Shown here piece after piece: positions 32,101 through 39,083 of a stretch of 40,503 nt of DNA (positions within the stretch are counted from its first letter, which is position 1; each line of letters opens with the position of its first letter). The notes beneath the pieces are model-generated. The model was not told where the DNA came from. It saw only the letters and a program-made list of their open reading frames with translations, and ran no database searches. Source of the stretch: an uncultured Oscillospiraceae bacterium (GTDB taxonomy: Bacteria > Bacillota > Clostridia > Oscillospirales > Oscillospiraceae). The stretch is taken from the NCBI GenBank assembly GCA_904420435.1, contig CAJFVK010000018.1:1-40503 (forward strand). The letters are read 5' to 3'. A program made the translations under genes and the position numbers.

Positions 32101-34886
32101 AGCTGGCGGAGGAGCTGCTGTACTACATGCAGGACGGGCAGCGGACGTTCCTGCGGGACATTGACGAGGAGGCCTACCGGTCCCTGGTCCAGTCCCTGGA
32201 CGAGTCCACGGCCTGGAACGCGCCCCAGATGGACGCGGCCCGGATGATCCAGAGCGAGCTCCAGCGGCGGTCCGCCAACCTGGAGATTCCGGAAACGGAG
32301 TACATCGACTTCCTCAAAATGATGCGGGAGCACGAAACCGCAACGGGCCAGGGCGTACAGGCCAACGCCAAGTGGAGCCGGACGGACAACGCCGGCGGCC
32401 AGGCAAGCGAGCTGGAGGCCTGGGAGAACCTGGAGAACTCCGACCTGAGCGAGGCGGAAAAGGCCCAGCGCTTCCAGCAGATCGTCCGGTGGGATACCCA
32501 GATCGAGGGGGTGCCGGACGGGGACACCCAGGCGCTGAAGGACATCATCCTGGAGGTGGCCCAGGAGCGCGGGACCCTCTCCGGCCTGTCCGGGCGGCAG
32601 AGTCGGGCGCTCTACAGCATCGCCAGCAACTCCCTGGACGCGCTGACCTTCGACCAGCTCAAACAGTTTGCCTACGCCTCCACCTCCGCGCTGAGCCAGG
32701 ACAGCGCGCCGGTGAGCATCGGGCGGAAGGTGAAGACCGTCCAGATCCTCAACATGCTCTCCAACCCCAAGACGGCGGCAAAGAACATCCTGGGCAACAC
32801 CACCTTCTACGGACTGGACGCGCTGGCCATGCGGGGGGCGGCGGTGCTGGACGCGGCCCTCTCCAGGATCACCGGCACCAGGAGCGTGGCCGCCGGCGGC
32901 ACCAGCCTCACGGATGCGGTGAAGGCCATGCAGATGGCGATTGCGGAGATCACCATGGACGTGAACATGGACAGCGGGGAGTCCCGCTACGGCACCAGCA
33001 GCCGCAGGACCTTCAAGGCCAGCGGGAACCTGGCGGAGCGGGTCCTATCCATGCTGGAGCGCAACCAGGCCTACCTTCTGAACGCAACGGACGAGTTTTA
33101 CAAGGGGGCGGCCCGGAGCACCCAGGAGCGGACCCAGGCCCTGGTGGACCAGGGAAGAATCCGGACGGACAACCCCAACTACGCCCAGGAGCAGGCGGAG
33201 CAGCTGGCCAGATACCGGACCTTCCAGGACGACAGCACTCTTTCTGGATGGCTTCAGGACATTCACGATATGTTCAACGTAATAGGAGTCGGTGACAGCG
33301 GCAGAACGCGCCCCAACGGGAAAACTATACACGATTTCGGACTCGGAGATATTATAGCACCTTTTACAAGGGTGGCAGGAAACTTAGCCTCCCGTGGGCT
33401 GGAATACTCCCCGGTGAACGCGGTGAAGGGAACGGTGGAGATCGTCCGGGAGATGGCCCGGGCGGCCTCCGGCGGCACGGTGGACCCGTCGGTCCAGGCA
33501 AAGGCGGTTTCCAACACGGCCCGGGGCCTCACGGGGACGGCCATTGCCTACGGCTTTATGCTGCTGGCCCAGGCGGGGCTCCTGCGGCAGGCGGACGACG
33601 AGAACGACGAGAACGTGGCCGCGCTGAACCAGGCGGAGGGGATCACCGGGACCCAGCTGAACCTCTCCGCGGCGGAGCGGTGGCTCTCCGGAGGATCGGC
33701 GGCGTGGCAGAACGGGGATACGCTGATCGACCTGTCCTCCATCGAGCCGCTGAATCTCCTCATGAACCTGGGGACGGAAATGGCGAAAGACGAGCAATCC
33801 CCGATTGTTACGGCCTTTAACGCAACAAGCGATGCCTTTATGGACGCCACGGCGGAGCTTCCTGTGATGCAGTTTATCGGCAATGCCGCCACTAATATCA
33901 TAAGGTACGGTCAGAATCCGCGAGAAGTGTTGCTGCAGGAGGGAGCAAACACCATTGCGTCTTCTCTGATTCCGAATATCTTGCGGTCCACGGCCCGGGG
34001 GCTGGACGACCGGCCGAGGAACACCTACTCCGGGGACACCTTCCTGGACGACGTGGTGGCCAACATTCAGAACAGCATCCCCGGTCTGCGGGAAACCCTG
34101 CCGGGGTCCGTGGACACCTTCGGGGAGGACCGGACCTACCAGGGGGACCTGGGAACGCGGCTTATCAACGCCCTGCTGAATCCGGTGGGGGTGAACACCT
34201 ACACCCAGAGCGAGGTAAGCCGGGAGATGGAGCAGGTCCGGGAGGAAACCGGCGACACCTCCTTCTACCCCACAAAGAGCATCCCGTCGGAGCTGAGCTA
34301 CACGGAAGACGGGGTTACACACAAGGTATCTTTGGACTACGAGCAGCGGCAGGACTTCCAGCGGGAGCGGGGGACCACCTCCTTCCTCACCATGTCCGAC
34401 ATGATGGGGACCTCCGCCTACCGGTCCGCCTCCGCCGAGGAGAAATCCGCCCTGCTGGACCTGTGCGGCGACTACGCCTACCAGGTGGCAAAGGAGAGCG
34501 TTCTGGGGAGCGACGCGGTGCCGGAGTGGGTCGGCAACGCCCAGAACGCCAGGCGGGACCTGGGGATCTCCACGGCGGAGTACCTGGCCTACTACAACAA
34601 GTACAGCGACCGGGGCTTCCTCTCCGGCAGCGGGTACGAGAAGCTGAAGGAGGCGGTGGCAAACGGCCTCACCATCGACGAGTACGCCGCATACCGGGAC
34701 GCCACCGCCGGCCTGAGCGCGGACAAGGACGAGGACGGAAAGACCATCAGCGGCTCCAAGAAGGAGAAGGTCCTGTCGGCCATCGACGGCATGGATCTCT
34801 CCGACGAGGAGAAGGACGGGCTCTACTATCTGAACGGATATGCGGAGAGCGGGATTGACGAGGCCCCGTGGCGGCGGAGGAGGTGA
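29172..34886 (+). CDS. Large polyvalent protein with toxin-nuclease-like domain
   Basis: 1904 residues, the largest gene here. N-terminal 450 residues are Ala/Gly-rich with hydrophobic stretches (VAAIPQAALAFLTAGSS). Residues about 490-625 (VLFSRGRIKNSMIGHG, AKIDTFAAVPDVIRNGQQID, YDTYTFAAPINYKGQE, RYYLHEVVDADG) match the Barnase/EndoU/ColicinE5-like nuclease-type domains known from phage polyvalent proteins. From about 1190 (QILNMLSNPKTAAKNILGNT) it has the LPD38-like region, with a hydrophobic segment near 1450 (GTAIAYGFMLLAQAGLL). Such proteins are thought to be injected with DNA and act early against the host. The nuclease block and two later blocks have lower GC, evidence of domain swaps. 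Confidence 0.75.
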   Translation: MGKLVQIGAQKSVSSEKKDTQSKGRLVPIGTSSANNPFRRMNNYAESALQMSRESQPETTPSPSLPETEPVTLDTGRGGGFGTGNTGGAALSQTPRARLNQAVQEGPESVGRFVLTEMARPFVDEVGNVLQRQDELNSAPAALAGTVVRGADQAAGAITSTLAAGEDLLLGALGQPDAEGPLQALNRRMQEGAQRNEAYFAPAFEEAGSIGNVLETFGIPTVAAIPQAALAFLTAGSSLGAQGTTAGLQAASTAAQSGLGTSILNGIRTMARQPNYWLSFAQGAGNDYYEAKERGESDLTALAYSTLTNLLNSAVEVGGGIDVLPRQLQSAAQGGKGAVLDWVKSMFDEGREEVIQGAITQLTENVVLGAENPLYSGTDQNAVLNPSRAGQEFLGGAVAGGLLGAGQALVNSAINRNGGTRSSAGAQESSIPVSQDTRAETAPQATEMPILDAEVQRLFGQQNAAPKTEAADVPLRERVRSSIPALQEMRPVSVLDGTEIPRGGRMIDRLVSFVNSIGNRVNRPGFGDVLFSRGRIKNSMIGHGVGQAKIDTFAAVPDVIRNGQQIDYQKNWKGRNYDTYTFAAPINYKGQETYLGVIVTKDSASNRYYLHEVVDADGNIIFTNNESPVSTSDGTSALAGDLDTVADTGDGAGDSLGTVDTVTDGRASQENSASVEGTRPLNSDSTIPQRADSVNDVMGREAARLFGSAPYEGGRVPQSTMTEGQIDRLAQEWEQGTAGLDAAGNAFRADPAEHIDRRTAESVGSRQVNAFQFDWPELHSYMQQAARDLLTDADVSLQMPQTRRMERTTGGRRYTQNITESQQLRSAMDMGLTRDQIITAAERLIADSGQENYAAAKRLELVLDDMLTNGYRTISGETVEPNQDYIRAKNRIAGAEPRVEAAEELPLGDVPDGRFYDSLGSAREGFTGAGLEGTERVSRLADSLPYNRFQEEATGLSKEDYARLFRYESQTEGRSMQLAEELLYYMQDGQRTFLRDIDEEAYRSLVQSLDESTAWNAPQMDAARMIQSELQRRSANLEIPETEYIDFLKMMREHETATGQGVQANAKWSRTDNAGGQASELEAWENLENSDLSEAEKAQRFQQIVRWDTQIEGVPDGDTQALKDIILEVAQERGTLSGLSGRQSRALYSIASNSLDALTFDQLKQFAYASTSALSQDSAPVSIGRKVKTVQILNMLSNPKTAAKNILGNTTFYGLDALAMRGAAVLDAALSRITGTRSVAAGGTSLTDAVKAMQMAIAEITMDVNMDSGESRYGTSSRRTFKASGNLAERVLSMLERNQAYLLNATDEFYKGAARSTQERTQALVDQGRIRTDNPNYAQEQAEQLARYRTFQDDSTLSGWLQDIHDMFNVIGVGDSGRTRPNGKTIHDFGLGDIIAPFTRVAGNLASRGLEYSPVNAVKGTVEIVREMARAASGGTVDPSVQAKAVSNTARGLTGTAIAYGFMLLAQAGLLRQADDENDENVAALNQAEGITGTQLNLSAAERWLSGGSAAWQNGDTLIDLSSIEPLNLLMNLGTEMAKDEQSPIVTAFNATSDAFMDATAELPVMQFIGNAATNIIRYGQNPREVLLQEGANTIASSLIPNILRSTARGLDDRPRNTYSGDTFLDDVVANIQNSIPGLRETLPGSVDTFGEDRTYQGDLGTRLINALLNPVGVNTYTQSEVSREMEQVREETGDTSFYPTKSIPSELSYTEDGVTHKVSLDYEQRQDFQRERGTTSFLTMSDMMGTSAYRSASAEEKSALLDLCGDYAYQVAKESVLGSDAVPEWVGNAQNARRDLGISTAEYLAYYNKYSDRGFLSGSGYEKLKEAVANGLTIDEYAAYRDATAGLSADKDEDGKTISGSKKEKVLSAIDGMDLSDEEKDGLYYLNGYAESGIDEAPWRRRR

Positions 34887-34894
34887 AAAAAGTC

Positions 34895-34923
34895 TTCCAT
34901 CGGGGCGCAGATTGTGGTAGAAT
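34895..34923 (+). promoter_or_regulatory. Candidate extended -10 promoter
   Basis: TGGTAGAAT (extended -10, TAGAAT at 34918-34923) lies 17 bases after a weak TTCCAT. It sits just past the giant gene and about 28 bases ahead of the next start codon. It could give the small genes that follow independent expression. Confidence 0.4.
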
Positions 34924-34951
34924 CAAGGCTGACAGGAAAGGAGTGCGAGCT

Positions 34952-35191
34952 GTGGACGAATTGAAGGAAAACTTCCGGGAGTGGGTCAAGGGCGGGCTGG
35001 ATCTGGTCCGGCCCTGGAAAATCGCCCTGATCGTCACCAACATCTGCTGGGCGGTGGTGCTGGCCCTGTTTATCTGGCTGGCCTACATGTCCCCGGACAC
35101 CAGCTACCAGTACCAGGACTTCGACGAGCACATCCAGACACAGGCGGATGGGGAGTATGACCCGTCCATGGCTCCGTATGTGACGGAGTAA
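34952..35191 (+). CDS. Small single-span membrane protein
   Basis: GTG 34952 with AAAGGAG eight bases upstream is preferred over the track's earlier start, which lacks a site. 79 residues: a charged N-terminus (MDELKENFREWVKGGLDLVRPWK), one membrane span (IALIVTNICWAVVLALFIWLAYM) and an acidic outer tail rich in Tyr/Asp/Gln. Inner-end-in topology would be expected. It may act in superinfection exclusion or lysis; no family recognised. Confidence 0.6.
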   Translation: MDELKENFREWVKGGLDLVRPWKIALIVTNICWAVVLALFIWLAYMSPDTSYQYQDFDEHIQTQADGEYDPSMAPYVTE

Positions 35192-35290
35192 ATGGCGCGG
35201 CAGTTACAGATCCGCAAACGAGGCGCAAAGCAGCCCAGAAAGCCACGGAGGCCCCAGCGCCCCGCCGCCCGCCGGGTCCGGCGGAAATAG
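35192..35290 (+). CDS. Arginine-rich miniprotein, 32 aa
   Basis: Too short for the track. The ATG overlaps the preceding TAA (TAAATG) with GGAG just upstream. The product MARQLQIRKRGAKQPRKPRR...RRVRRK has 15 Arg/Lys in 32 residues. Such charge would let it bind nucleic acid. The coupling to its neighbours supports a real gene, but so short an ORF in GC-rich DNA could also be chance. Confidence 0.4.
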   Translation: MARQLQIRKRGAKQPRKPRRPQRPAARRVRRK

Positions 35291-35308
35291 GCGGGAGGGC
35301 GAGGAGGC

Positions 35309-35539
35309 TTGCAGGAAAAGACCTTCGCCGTCCGGGCGATGCTGCGGCGCATGGCGCCCTGTAAATCCATCCCCATCATCCAGGCGTATCTCCTGCCGGA
35401 AGAGGAGGAGATGGTGCTGATCGAGCACGAAGCGCGGGGCAAGAGCCTACAGAAGATCGCCCTGGAGCACAACATGTCGATTGAAACCGTCAAGCGCCGG
35501 CGGAGGTCCGCCCTGGAGAAAATCGCAAACAGCATTTGA
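35309..35539 (+). CDS. Helix-turn-helix protein, sigma-region-4-like
   Basis: TTG start at 35309 behind GGCGAGGAGG; 76 residues. The second half (EMVLIEHEARGKSLQKIALEHNMSIETVKRRRRSALEKI) has the layout of a sigma-70 region 4 or LuxR-like helix-turn-helix, with the recognition helix SIETVKRRRRSAL. Small proteins of this form act as late-gene or packaging-operon activators in Gram-positive phages. Its place at the end of the long operon fits a late regulator, but its target is not known. Confidence 0.65.
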   Translation: MQEKTFAVRAMLRRMAPCKSIPIIQAYLLPEEEEMVLIEHEARGKSLQKIALEHNMSIETVKRRRRSALEKIANSI

Positions 35540-35554
35540 CACTTTTTCGGGATA

Positions 35555-35602
35555 AAAGTGCCCGATGATTGCGGCTTTACCGGCCCTTTCATCGGGCGCT
35601 TT
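35555..35602 (+). terminator. Hairpin after the HTH gene
   Basis: AAAG-T-GCCCGATGA pairs with TCATCGGGC-G-CTTT, 13 pairs around one T/G. The loop is 20 bases and only a short T-run follows, so it is a moderate terminator or attenuator at the end of the late operon. Confidence 0.5.
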
Positions 35603-35613
35603 CCCGTTATACT
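35586..35613 (+). promoter_or_regulatory. Candidate promoter of the downstream two-gene unit
   Basis: TATACT (35608-35613) is a good -10 box. A weak -35-like CTTTCA lies 16 bases upstream. It overlaps the right arm of the hairpin and lies 54 bases before the next start codon, which has GAAGGAG. Confidence 0.45.
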
Positions 35614-35667
35614 AAAGCCATAAGGTGGCCGCCTGAAAATCATGATTTTATGAAGGAGAGAATCACC

Positions 35668-36183
35668 ATGGCTGAATTTGCAAGTAAGGGCGTGGCCGGG
35701 ACCGGCCTGGGCCTGGGCATTGCAGGCACGGCGCTGGGCCTGCTGAACGGGGGTGCCAACGCGCTGCTGGGCGGCGGACTGAGCCGGGTTGCCAACTGCG
35801 GCGGTTGCGCAGGCAGCGACGCCATTGTCAACCGCTATGAAATGAACCTGGTGCAGGAGATCGCCGCCAAGGACGCTCGCATCGGTCTGCTGGAGGCCGA
35901 CAAGTACACTGACCAGAAGATCGTCGAGGTCTACAAAGATCTGGCCGGCCAGATCGGCGCTCTGAACGACAAGATCCAGGCGAACCGGGACGAGCAGAAC
36001 GCCATCAACTGCCAGCAGGCGGTGTACAACGGCACCATGAACTCCACCATCAGCTGCATCCAGGGCCAGATCGCCCAGCTCCAGAGCCTGACCAAGCTGG
36101 TGGTGCCCAACGCCAGCGTGTGCCCGGGCTGGGGCAACGTAACCATCACCCCCGCCGCCAGCACTACTACTCCTACCGCCTGA
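35668..36183 (+). CDS. Gly-rich, coiled-coil protein of a common unknown phage family
   Basis: ATG 35668 follows GAAGGAG; an earlier in-frame ATG (35650) would sit on that site. 171 residues: a Gly/Leu/Ala-rich hydrophobic N-terminus (GTGLGLGIAGTALGLLNGGANALLGGG), a CGGC motif, a helical middle (EMNLVQEIAAKDARIGLLEADKYTDQKIVEVYKDL) and the block ISCIQGQIAQLQSLTKLVVPNASVCPGWG. I recognise this last block from uncharacterised proteins in many Clostridia phages. Membrane insertion or assembly into a virion are both possible. Likely transcribed from its own promoter. Confidence 0.75.
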   Translation: MAEFASKGVAGTGLGLGIAGTALGLLNGGANALLGGGLSRVANCGGCAGSDAIVNRYEMNLVQEIAAKDARIGLLEADKYTDQKIVEVYKDLAGQIGALNDKIQANRDEQNAINCQQAVYNGTMNSTISCIQGQIAQLQSLTKLVVPNASVCPGWGNVTITPAASTTTPTA

Positions 36184-36236
36184 AGGGCGGCGGCATTGCT
36201 GGCGGTGAGCCGGAGGACAAGGGCAAGAGCGAAAAA

Positions 36237-36263
36237 GAGGCGGGGGCAGTAAGCTCCCGCCTC
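36237..36263 (+). promoter_or_regulatory. Hairpin between the two genes of the unit
   Basis: GAGGCGGGGGC and GCTCCCGCCTC pair (one G-T) around a 5-base loop. AAAGGAG of the next gene follows. It may lower or stabilise downstream expression. Confidence 0.5.
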
Positions 36264-36280
36264 CCTCAAAGGAGAATGCT

Positions 36281-36619
36281 ATGGTTACTCTGACGCAGTT
36301 TCAAAACGGCGTGATGCGCTACATCGACAACGACGTGCTGCCCCACCTGACGGGGTTTCGGCGGGTGGGCCTGGGGATCTACGCAGGCCTGGCCGCCAAC
36401 AACGTGGGGGATCTGCTGCTGAAGTACAAGGACCACCCGGCGGTGGAAGTGCTGAACGTGGTGGACAAGGACGGCAGTATCGACGTGGACCGGCTGTACA
36501 GCGTGGCGGCGCCCATGTTCGCCAACGGGGAGCGGTACAGCGTCAACATCCCCATGATCGGGGAGATGACGGTGGACCGGACGGACCTGGAGAAGCTGTA
36601 CCAGTACATCAAAGGATAA
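36281..36619 (+). CDS. Hypothetical protein, partner of the Gly-rich gene
   Basis: A 112-residue protein with AAAGGAG upstream. The sequence (VMRYIDNDVLPHLTGFRRVGLGIYAGLAANNVGDLLLKYKDHPAVEVLNVVDKDGSIDVDRLYSVAAPMFA) is helical with a small hydrophobic patch. I recall it paired with the gene before it in related phages. Function unknown. A strong terminator follows 5 bases after the stop. Confidence 0.7.
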   Translation: MVTLTQFQNGVMRYIDNDVLPHLTGFRRVGLGIYAGLAANNVGDLLLKYKDHPAVEVLNVVDKDGSIDVDRLYSVAAPMFANGERYSVNIPMIGEMTVDRTDLEKLYQYIKG

Positions 36620-36624
36620 GGGAA

Positions 36625-36657
36625 CCCCGGCCAGGGAGAAACTGGCCGGGGCTTTTT
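36625..36657 (+). terminator. Rho-independent terminator closing the plus-strand operon
   Basis: CCCCGGCCAG / CTGGCCGGGG, a perfect 10-bp stem with a 7-base loop, followed by CTTTTTC. It stops rightward transcription just where the convergent minus-strand operon ends. Confidence 0.92.
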
Positions 36658-36821
36658 CATGCCTTGTACTCCACGTACTTCTTGTGGGGGGAAGAGGTGC
36701 TTTTCCCGGAGCGGACCCTGACGATGCGGACCTCCAGGCCGGCGGCGGCCAGGATGGCGCAGAGGGAGCGGCGGTCCTCCTCTCGGTCGATGGGGACGGG
36801 GATGCGGATGTAGTCAGTCAT
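36657..36821 (-). CDS. Small basic phage protein, 54 aa
   Basis: Too short for the track. MTDYIRIPVPIDREEDRRSLCAILAAAGLEVRIVRV... ending PHKKYVEYKA. Its start overlaps the end of the gene before it by eight bases. It is the last gene of the minus-strand operon and its stop touches the plus-strand terminator. Predicted beta-alpha-beta, basic C-terminus. Function unknown. Confidence 0.65.
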   Translation of the reverse strand: MTDYIRIPVPIDREEDRRSLCAILAAAGLEVRIVRVRSGKSTSSPHKKYVEYKA

Positions 36822-37671
36822 GGGCACCTCCGATGATCTCGTCGAGGGTGTAGGACCGGCCTGGATGAATGCTCGGGAACATTTCAGAATTTACCACAAT
36901 CGAAACGCTGTTGTCTGATTTCATAGCAATCAGCCCATTCCCATATATATTTCTTCGCACAGAATCGACTTTCAGGATACGCTTTATGTACTTTGCATCC
37001 TCCACCTCCTGCTGGGTCCAGCGTGTCTTTCTGATGATTTGATCGGGGAGGTTAATCATCATACAAATTTCCGGTAATCCAACGCTTTTATCGTCCTCTT
37101 CTCTTTTTACAATTCCATCTTTGTCAACATAAAACCCCATATCCGCACCTTTGAGTTTGAAGTTTTGGCCCACCTCAACCCCCAGCACCTCGCAAATTCT
37201 TGGCTTGTCCATGTTGGCCTCCTCCTTTGGAATCCAGTTAGACGGCGTGCTTGATCTTCCTCCGTTTATATTGATAGCAGCAATACAACTTCCGCACCTC
37301 TCTTTGTTTTCAAAATGCCTGCAAGTGTGGCAGTCTTTATCCTCCAACTCTCCTGGATTTCTGGATGGTTCGTCCTCCTTGTCCATGCGAGCGCCACACG
37401 CCGGGCAATATCGCATATTGTTTTCTTCCGGTGTTCCTTCGTTTAATATCAATGGCTCTCCGCATTCGGAGCAAATATAGGCTTCGTCTGGTTCTCCGCC
37501 TCCCATATCTGACGGAATCCACCTCCCGTGCCTCACCTCCACCACGTCTGCGGCAGGGAGGTTGGCCAGCATCCTCTTGATGACCGGGAAGTCCGCTCCG
37601 GGGCAGTCTGCTTCGCGCTCCGCTTCGGTAAACGCTTCTATGGTTGTCGCCCTCTCGATGTAGTCACTCAT
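36814..37671 (-). CDS. Three-module fusion: zinc ribbon, Cys motif, ICEVLGVEVG domain
   Basis: 285 residues. Module 1 (about 1-96): ADVVEVRHGRWIPS, CSECGEPL, YCPACGARMD, a zinc-ribbon family common in Clostridia phages. Module 2 (about 108-150): CHTCRHFENKERCGSCIAAI. Module 3 (from residue 154): MDKPRICEVLGVEVGQNF..., a unit usually found as a separate protein. An intact AAAGGAGGAGG site lies eight bases before the internal ATG at 37212, so module 3 (132 residues) may also be made alone. Function unknown. Confidence 0.7.
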   Translation of the reverse strand: MSDYIERATTIEAFTEAEREADCPGADFPVIKRMLANLPAADVVEVRHGRWIPSDMGGGEPDEAYICSECGEPLILNEGTPEENNMRYCPACGARMDKEDEPSRNPGELEDKDCHTCRHFENKERCGSCIAAININGGRSSTPSNWIPKEEANMDKPRICEVLGVEVGQNFKLKGADMGFYVDKDGIVKREEDDKSVGLPEICMMINLPDQIIRKTRWTQQEVEDAKYIKRILKVDSVRRNIYGNGLIAMKSDNSVSIVVNSEMFPSIHPGRSYTLDEIIGGAHD

Positions 37672-37826
37672 TTATCCACCTCCAGTGGCGTTGTGTGATC
37701 TGTTGTGACGATGATCGGATAATCCCCGCTATCTCTATTCGGACAGACATAGCAGGCGCAGTATGTAGGATTACTGGTGTCGTTCTGCCGGAAGGGGCAG
37801 AATGTGTTGTAGCAGTTGCTATTCAT
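37668..37826 (-). CDS. Small Cys-rich phage protein, 52 aa
   Basis: Start at the ATG at 37826 with GGAGGGAGCAGG just upstream; the track's longer ORF begins inside the neighbouring gene. The product MNSNCYNTFCPFRQNDTSNPTYCACYVCPNR... has five Cys and probably binds a metal. It overlaps both neighbours by a few bases. Function unknown. Confidence 0.65.
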   Translation of the reverse strand: MNSNCYNTFCPFRQNDTSNPTYCACYVCPNRDSGDYPIIVTTDHTTPLEVDK

Positions 37827-38268
37827 CCTGCTCCCTCCGCAGTGCGGCCTCGGCCTCTTCTTGCGATTTATAGCAGTCAGAAATGGGGTAGCCAGAAAAA
37901 TCTCCGCTAAAACTGCTAGCTGTTTCCTCCACAAAATCGCCCAGGATGAAGTCAAGGTCACTGCAATTATTGATGGACGAAGAAACTATTGCGACACCGC
38001 TTACTGATACAACAAAAACAAAGCCGCTTACCTCGGTTGCCTCGCCATCTTCGTCCCTCTCCACTATCCACACTTCGCTGCCTGGGGCGAATTTCTGCAC
38101 CACGCACCGCCCCTCCCGGTCCGCCTGGGCCAATTCACGGAGCCTCTCCAGGTCGTACTCGTCGCCCAGGATGTCCTCGATGGCGGCAAGGCGGCGTACA
38201 ATGTCATCAACACTTTCGCACTCGAAAGATATACTGGCTCCATTTGTTCTAATTGTCAACCGTTCCAT
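37819..38268 (-). CDS. MERLTIR-type phage protein
   Basis: 149 residues with AAAGGAGGG as ribosome site. The opening MERLTIRTNGASISFE, the middle RLAAIEDILGDEYDLERLRELAQADREGRCVV and the following KFAPGSEVWIV recall a widespread uncharacterised family of Clostridia phages in which the RELAQADREGR helix is conserved. The C-terminal part (SSSINNCSDLDFILGDFVEETASSF) gives alternating strands and acidic helix. Role unknown. Confidence 0.7.
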   Translation of the reverse strand: MERLTIRTNGASISFECESVDDIVRRLAAIEDILGDEYDLERLRELAQADREGRCVVQKFAPGSEVWIVERDEDGEATEVSGFVFVVSVSGVAIVSSSINNCSDLDFILGDFVEETASSFSGDFSGYPISDCYKSQEEAEAALRREQDE

Positions 38269-38270
38269 TG

Positions 38271-38588
38271 TCAGCCCTCCTTTTCTGCGCCAAACGGATA
38301 AAACGCTACCTTCTCTTCTTCGTCCAGAAAGCTATCAATTTTCATCTCGGCCTTCTTCAGTTCTGCCCGCAGCTTCTCGTTTTCGGCCTCCCACTGTCCG
38401 CACTCCTCGTAGTATGCGTTCGCGTGCTCCCTCTCATACTCCAATTCTGCCCGCAACCGGGAGTTTTCGGCCTGGAGCGTGGAGAGGGCGGTGGCGGCCT
38501 CCAGGCGCAAGTCTGCGTATCCGTGCACCTTATCTGTCCAGCAATCAGTATTTTCTCCTAGCCGTTCAATCAACTTCTCAACGTCCAT
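38271..38588 (-). CDS. Coiled-coil small phage protein
   Basis: ATG 38588 is taken because AAGGAGG lies seven bases away; the ATG at 38591 is the alternative. 105 residues: MDVEKLIERLGENTDCW, then LRLEAATALSTLQAENSRLRAELEYEREHANAYYEECGQWEAENEKLRAELKKAE, a long coiled coil. Similar proteins are common in Clostridia phage early operons. Probably an oligomeric adaptor; function unknown. Confidence 0.7.
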   Translation of the reverse strand: MDVEKLIERLGENTDCWTDKVHGYADLRLEAATALSTLQAENSRLRAELEYEREHANAYYEECGQWEAENEKLRAELKKAEMKIDSFLDEEEKVAFYPFGAEKEG

Positions 38589-38869
38589 CATGTGTCCTCC
38601 TTCGCTGGCTGCTGGAGCCATTCGGCAATTCTGTGTTTTGCTATTGACATATCTTTCTCCCGTCCCCAGAAATACCGGTACAAAAATTTCGCCAGCTCCT
38701 CGTCGCTCATGCGCCGAATAATATCAGCGTTTGTGGCTGGCTCAAAACATCTGCATTCCCGTTCAATGTCCATGTCTGGGCTGTCGTTGATCTCATCACA
38801 CCAGCCAAAAAACGGTCGTCCAGGGTATTCCTCTGCCCATCTTGGATGCTTACAGTTTCGGCATTTCAT
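38588..38869 (-). CDS. Cys-motif protein with MSDEELAKFL helix
   Basis: 93 residues. CRNC at the N-terminus, C24, then CRCFEP form a small metal site; TNADIIRRMSDEELAKFLYRY and EWLQQPAKED are the helix and tail of a family common in phages of this group. The two halves usually occur in separate proteins. It starts nine bases after a copy of junction repeat J2. Confidence 0.7.
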   Translation of the reverse strand: MKCRNCKHPRWAEEYPGRPFFGWCDEINDSPDMDIERECRCFEPATNADIIRRMSDEELAKFLYRYFWGREKDMSIAKHRIAEWLQQPAKEDT

Positions 38870-39083
38870 TTTGGCCCTCCTCTCCCTCCGGCGTCCATTT
38901 AATGCCCAACGTATTTCTTACGGCAGGATCAAGCCTCCCATGTATAACTCTCTTCGCCGCGCGTTTGCCAGTTACCTTACATTCCGGCCAACCGGGCACA
39001 GTGAAACGATATACGGGGTGCTTTCCGTCCGGAAATTGCTCTTGCGTGACTTCGCAGTCAATCCTATATATGCACTCTTTCAT
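38850..39083 (-). CDS. Hypothetical small protein
   Basis: 77 residues (MKECIYRIDCEVTQEQFPDGKHPVYRFTVPGWPECKVTGKRAAKRVIHGRLDP...). A beta-rich first half and basic middle, no family recognised. The ribosome site is the end of junction repeat J2 and the last residues (WTPEGEEGQNE) are coded by the next J2 copy. Function unknown. Confidence 0.6.
   Translation of the reverse strand: MKECIYRIDCEVTQEQFPDGKHPVYRFTVPGWPECKVTGKRAAKRVIHGRLDPAVRNTLGIKWTPEGEEGQNEMPKL
38876..38893 (-). repeat. Junction repeat J2, copy 3
   Basis: Reverse complement of CGCCGGAGGGAGAGGAGG. It codes for TPEGEEG at the end of one gene and is the ribosome site of the next (start 38869). Identical to 2040-2057. Confidence 0.75.
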
